The notes under the pieces: generated by a model
Database searches by the model: none
What the model was told of the DNA's origin: nothing
The model's input: only the letters and a program-made list of their open reading frames with translations
Translations under genes and position numbers: made by a program
Source of the DNA: Streptomyces gelaticus
GTDB lineage: Bacteria; Actinomycetota; Actinomycetes; Streptomycetales; Streptomycetaceae
Assembly (NCBI RefSeq): GCF_014649535.1
Contig: NZ_BMTF01000017.1
Location: 105,789-169,788 of the forward strand
Reading direction: 5' to 3'
Length of the DNA: 64,000 nt
In this document: positions 61,963 to 64,000 of the stretch, piece after piece
Layout of the letters: each line of letters opens with the position of its first letter
Position numbering within the stretch: the first letter of the stretch is position 1

Positions 61963-63648
61963 TTGAGTCATCCGCATCCCGAACTCGGCACCCCGCCGAA
62001 GCTCCCGAAGGGCGGCCTCCGCGTCACCCCGCTCGGCGGCCTCGGCGAAATCGGCCGCAACATGACGGTCTTCGAGTACGGCGGCCGCCTGCTCATCGTC
62101 GACTGCGGAGTCCTCTTCCCCGAAGAGGAGCAGCCCGGAATCGACCTGATCCTGCCGGACTTCACCACTATCCGGGACCGTCTCGACGACATCGAGGGCA
62201 TTGTCCTCACGCACGGCCACGAGGACCACATCGGCGGTGTCCCGTACCTGCTGCGCCTGAAGCCGGACATCCCCCTCATCGGCTCCAAGCTGACCCTCGC
62301 GCTGATCGAGGCGAAGCTCCAGGAGCACCGCATCCGTCCGTACACCCTCGAAGTGGAGGAGGGCCAGCGCGAGCGCATCGGCGTGTTCGACTGCGAGTTC
62401 GTCGCGGTCAACCACTCCATCCCGGACGCCCTCGCGGTGGCCATCCGCACGCCCGCGGGCCTGGCCGTCGCCACCGGCGACTTCAAGATGGACCAGCTCC
62501 CGCTGGACGGCAGGCTCACCGACCTGCACGCCTTCGCCCGGCTGAGCGAGGAAGGCATCGACCTTCTCCTCTCCGACTCGACGAACGCCGAGGTCCCCGG
62601 CTTCGTACCGCCCGAGCGGGACATCTCCAATGTCCTGCGTACAGTCTTCGCCAACGCCCAGAAGCGCATCATCGTGGCGAGCTTCGCCAGCCACGTCCAC
62701 CGCATCCAGCAGATCCTCGATGCGGCACACGAGTACGGCCGCAGGGTCGCCTTCGTCGGCCGCTCGATGGTCCGCAACATGGGCATCGCCCGTGACCTCG
62801 GCTATCTGAAGATCCCCGCGGGCCTGGTCGTGGACGTGAAGACCCTCGACGACCTGCCGGACGACGAGGTCGTGCTGGTCTGCACGGGATCCCAGGGCGA
62901 GCCGATGGCCGCGCTGTCCCGGATGGCCAACCGCGACCACCAGATCAGGATCGTCCAGGGCGACACGGTGATCCTCGCGTCGTCCCTGATCCCGGGCAAC
63001 GAGAACGCGGTCTACCGCGTGATCAACGGCCTGACCCGCTGGGGCGCCAACGTCGTCCACAAGGGCAACGCAAAGGTCCACGTCTCGGGCCACGCCTCGG
63101 CCGGCGAGCTGCTGTACTTCTACAACATCTGCAAGCCGAAGAACCTGATGCCGGTCCACGGCGAGTGGCGCCACCTGCGGGCCAACGCCGAACTGGGCGC
63201 GCTCACCGGCGTACCCAAGGACCACATCGTCATCGCCGAGGACGGCGTCGTCGTCGACCTCGTCGACGGCAAGGCGAAGATCGTCGGCAAGGTCCAGGCG
63301 GGCTATGTGTACGTCGACGGCCTTTCGGTCGGTGATGTCACCGAGACCTCGCTCAAGGACCGCCGCATCCTCGGTGACGAGGGCATCATCTCGGTCTTCA
63401 TCGTGGTCGACAGCTCCACCGGCAAGATCGTGGGCGGCCCGGACATCCACGCCCGCGGCTCCGGCATCGACGATTCGGCATTCGGCGCCGTCGTGCCGAA
63501 GATCGAGGACGCGATCAACAAGTCTGCCCAGGACGGCGTGATGGAGCCCCACCAGCTCCAGCAGCTGGTCCGCCGCACGGTGGGCAAGTGGGTCTCCGAC
63601 ACCTACCGCCGGCGCCCGATGATCCTTCCGGTCGTCGTCGAGGTCTGA
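61963..63648 (+). CDS. rnj: Ribonuclease J
   Basis: This 561-residue metallo-beta-lactamase/beta-CASP nuclease has 5'-3' exo- and endonuclease activity in mRNA decay and rRNA maturation. The zinc motif LTHGHEDHIGG begins at H84; ATGDFKMD, the beta-CASP part (GSQGEPMAALSRM) and VHVSGHASAGELLYF follow. It starts with TTG at 61963, 6 bases after AAGGAG. An ATG at 61906 in frame would place the leader hairpin inside the coding region and lacks a ribosome-binding site, so it is rejected. Confidence 0.95.
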   Translation: MSHPHPELGTPPKLPKGGLRVTPLGGLGEIGRNMTVFEYGGRLLIVDCGVLFPEEEQPGIDLILPDFTTIRDRLDDIEGIVLTHGHEDHIGGVPYLLRLKPDIPLIGSKLTLALIEAKLQEHRIRPYTLEVEEGQRERIGVFDCEFVAVNHSIPDALAVAIRTPAGLAVATGDFKMDQLPLDGRLTDLHAFARLSEEGIDLLLSDSTNAEVPGFVPPERDISNVLRTVFANAQKRIIVASFASHVHRIQQILDAAHEYGRRVAFVGRSMVRNMGIARDLGYLKIPAGLVVDVKTLDDLPDDEVVLVCTGSQGEPMAALSRMANRDHQIRIVQGDTVILASSLIPGNENAVYRVINGLTRWGANVVHKGNAKVHVSGHASAGELLYFYNICKPKNLMPVHGEWRHLRANAELGALTGVPKDHIVIAEDGVVVDLVDGKAKIVGKVQAGYVYVDGLSVGDVTETSLKDRRILGDEGIISVFIVVDSSTGKIVGGPDIHARGSGIDDSAFGAVVPKIEDAINKSAQDGVMEPHQLQQLVRRTVGKWVSDTYRRRPMILPVVVEV

Positions 63649-63668
63649 CGCCGACGGACACGAACTGA

Positions 63669-63707
63669 GGAGCGGGGCCCCCGATTTGCATCGGGGCGCC
63701 CCGCTCC
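63669..63707 (+). terminator. Terminator after rnj
   Basis: GGAGCGGGG (63669-63677) pairs with CCCCGCTCC (63699-63707), and CCCCGAT/ATCGGGG forms the inner stem, loop TTGC, with a small internal bulge. Confidence 0.8.
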
Positions 63708-63779
63708 AGTACGTTTACGGCTCCGCCTGACCGGGAAACGCCGCGCACACCTGTGTGCAGCGAGCTCCCCGAAGGGGCG

Positions 63780-64000
63780 GGAATTCCGACTCAGAACTTC
63801 TGATAAAGTCGGTCCAGCCGAAAGGCAAGGCCAATCCAAAGGCCACCGGAATTCAAATTCGAACCGGAAACGGAACGAAAAAGACTCTGGTAAGGTTGGA
63901 GCCGCCGGAAAGGGAATCGCGATAGCGAGGACCTGGAAAGCGAAGCAGGGCCCGCTTCGACCGGGAATCGGACACGAAAGAGTCTGATAGAGTCGGGAAC
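63780..64000 (+). promoter_or_regulatory. Tandem promoter/leader region of an rRNA operon
   Basis: Three related -10-like elements occur in similar surroundings: CTGATAAAGTCGG (TAAAGT at 63804-63809), CTGGTAAGGTTGG (TAAGGT at 63891-63896) and CTGATAGAGTCGG (TAGAGT at 63988-63993), each after a GACTC- or GAGT-like sequence. This pattern and the surrounding AGCCGCCGGAAAGGGAATCG stretch match what I recall of Streptomyces rrn leaders, which carry several tandem promoters. The 16S gene itself is outside the window. The region has no reading frame. Confidence 0.75.

Noticed and set aside
1..64000. Search for tRNA genes, insertion sequences, integrase genes and attachment sites
   Set aside because: I saw no cloverleaf with a GGTTCGANTC-type arm, no transposase or integrase motifs, and no flanking direct repeats. 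Very diverged cases could be missed by eye.

Overview
The window is chromosomal DNA of a high-GC actinomycete, almost certainly a Streptomyces. Codons end overwhelmingly in G or C, GTG and TTG starts are frequent, terminators are GC-rich hairpins with little or no T-tract, and the gene order (gabT ... dxr-S2P-ispG ... proS ... rimP-nusA-ylxR-infB-ylxP-rbfA-truB ... ribF ... type VII secretion genes ... rpsO-pnp-dapB-thyX-dapA-rnj-rrn) is the conserved core order I recall for S. coelicolor. I see no insertion sequence, prophage, CRISPR array or tRNA gene.

Layout. 1-8 kb: truncated PAP2 phosphatase, gabT, a membrane VirD4/FtsK-like ATPase, a PucR regulator and an aldehyde dehydrogenase, plausibly a GABA/semialdehyde catabolic neighbourhood. 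8-14 kb: a long acyl-CoA dehydrogenase, then dxr, a site-2 protease and ispG (two MEP-pathway steps around an intramembrane protease). 14-20 kb: two GNAT proteins, proS, and a convergent three-gene set encoding a kinase-fold protein that has lost its catalytic residues and two ferritin-like proteins. 20-32 kb: the translation/transcription cluster rimP-nusA-rnpM-infB-ylxP-rbfA-truB, then a 1215-residue protease/NTPase-like protein with substituted active sites, and ribF. 32-38 kb: a five-gene oligopeptide-type ABC transporter operon on the minus strand. 38-53 kb: an ESX/type VII secretion locus (MinD-like ATPase, an unknown protein, EccE, EccB, mycosin, two WXG100 proteins, a DUF397 protein, EccC, EccD). 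53-64 kb: rpsO, pnp, an M16 peptidase, dapB, small membrane proteins, thyX, dapA, RNase J, and finally the tandem promoter region of an rRNA operon whose 16S gene lies beyond the right edge.

Most unusual point: the infB leader (21920-22017) carries three overlapping 4-6 codon reading frames chained by TGATG junctions, followed by two mutually exclusive hairpins, one of which would enclose the infB Shine-Dalgarno and start codon. This looks like a translational switch controlling IF2. Other points worth a second look are the inactive-looking protease/NTPase (27114-30761), the pseudokinase operon (17761-19733), an effector-poor type VII locus, a hairpin directly before the RNase J ribosome-binding site, a leaderless-looking dapA, and the atypical codon choice of ispG. 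All calls are from reading the sequence; no database search was run.
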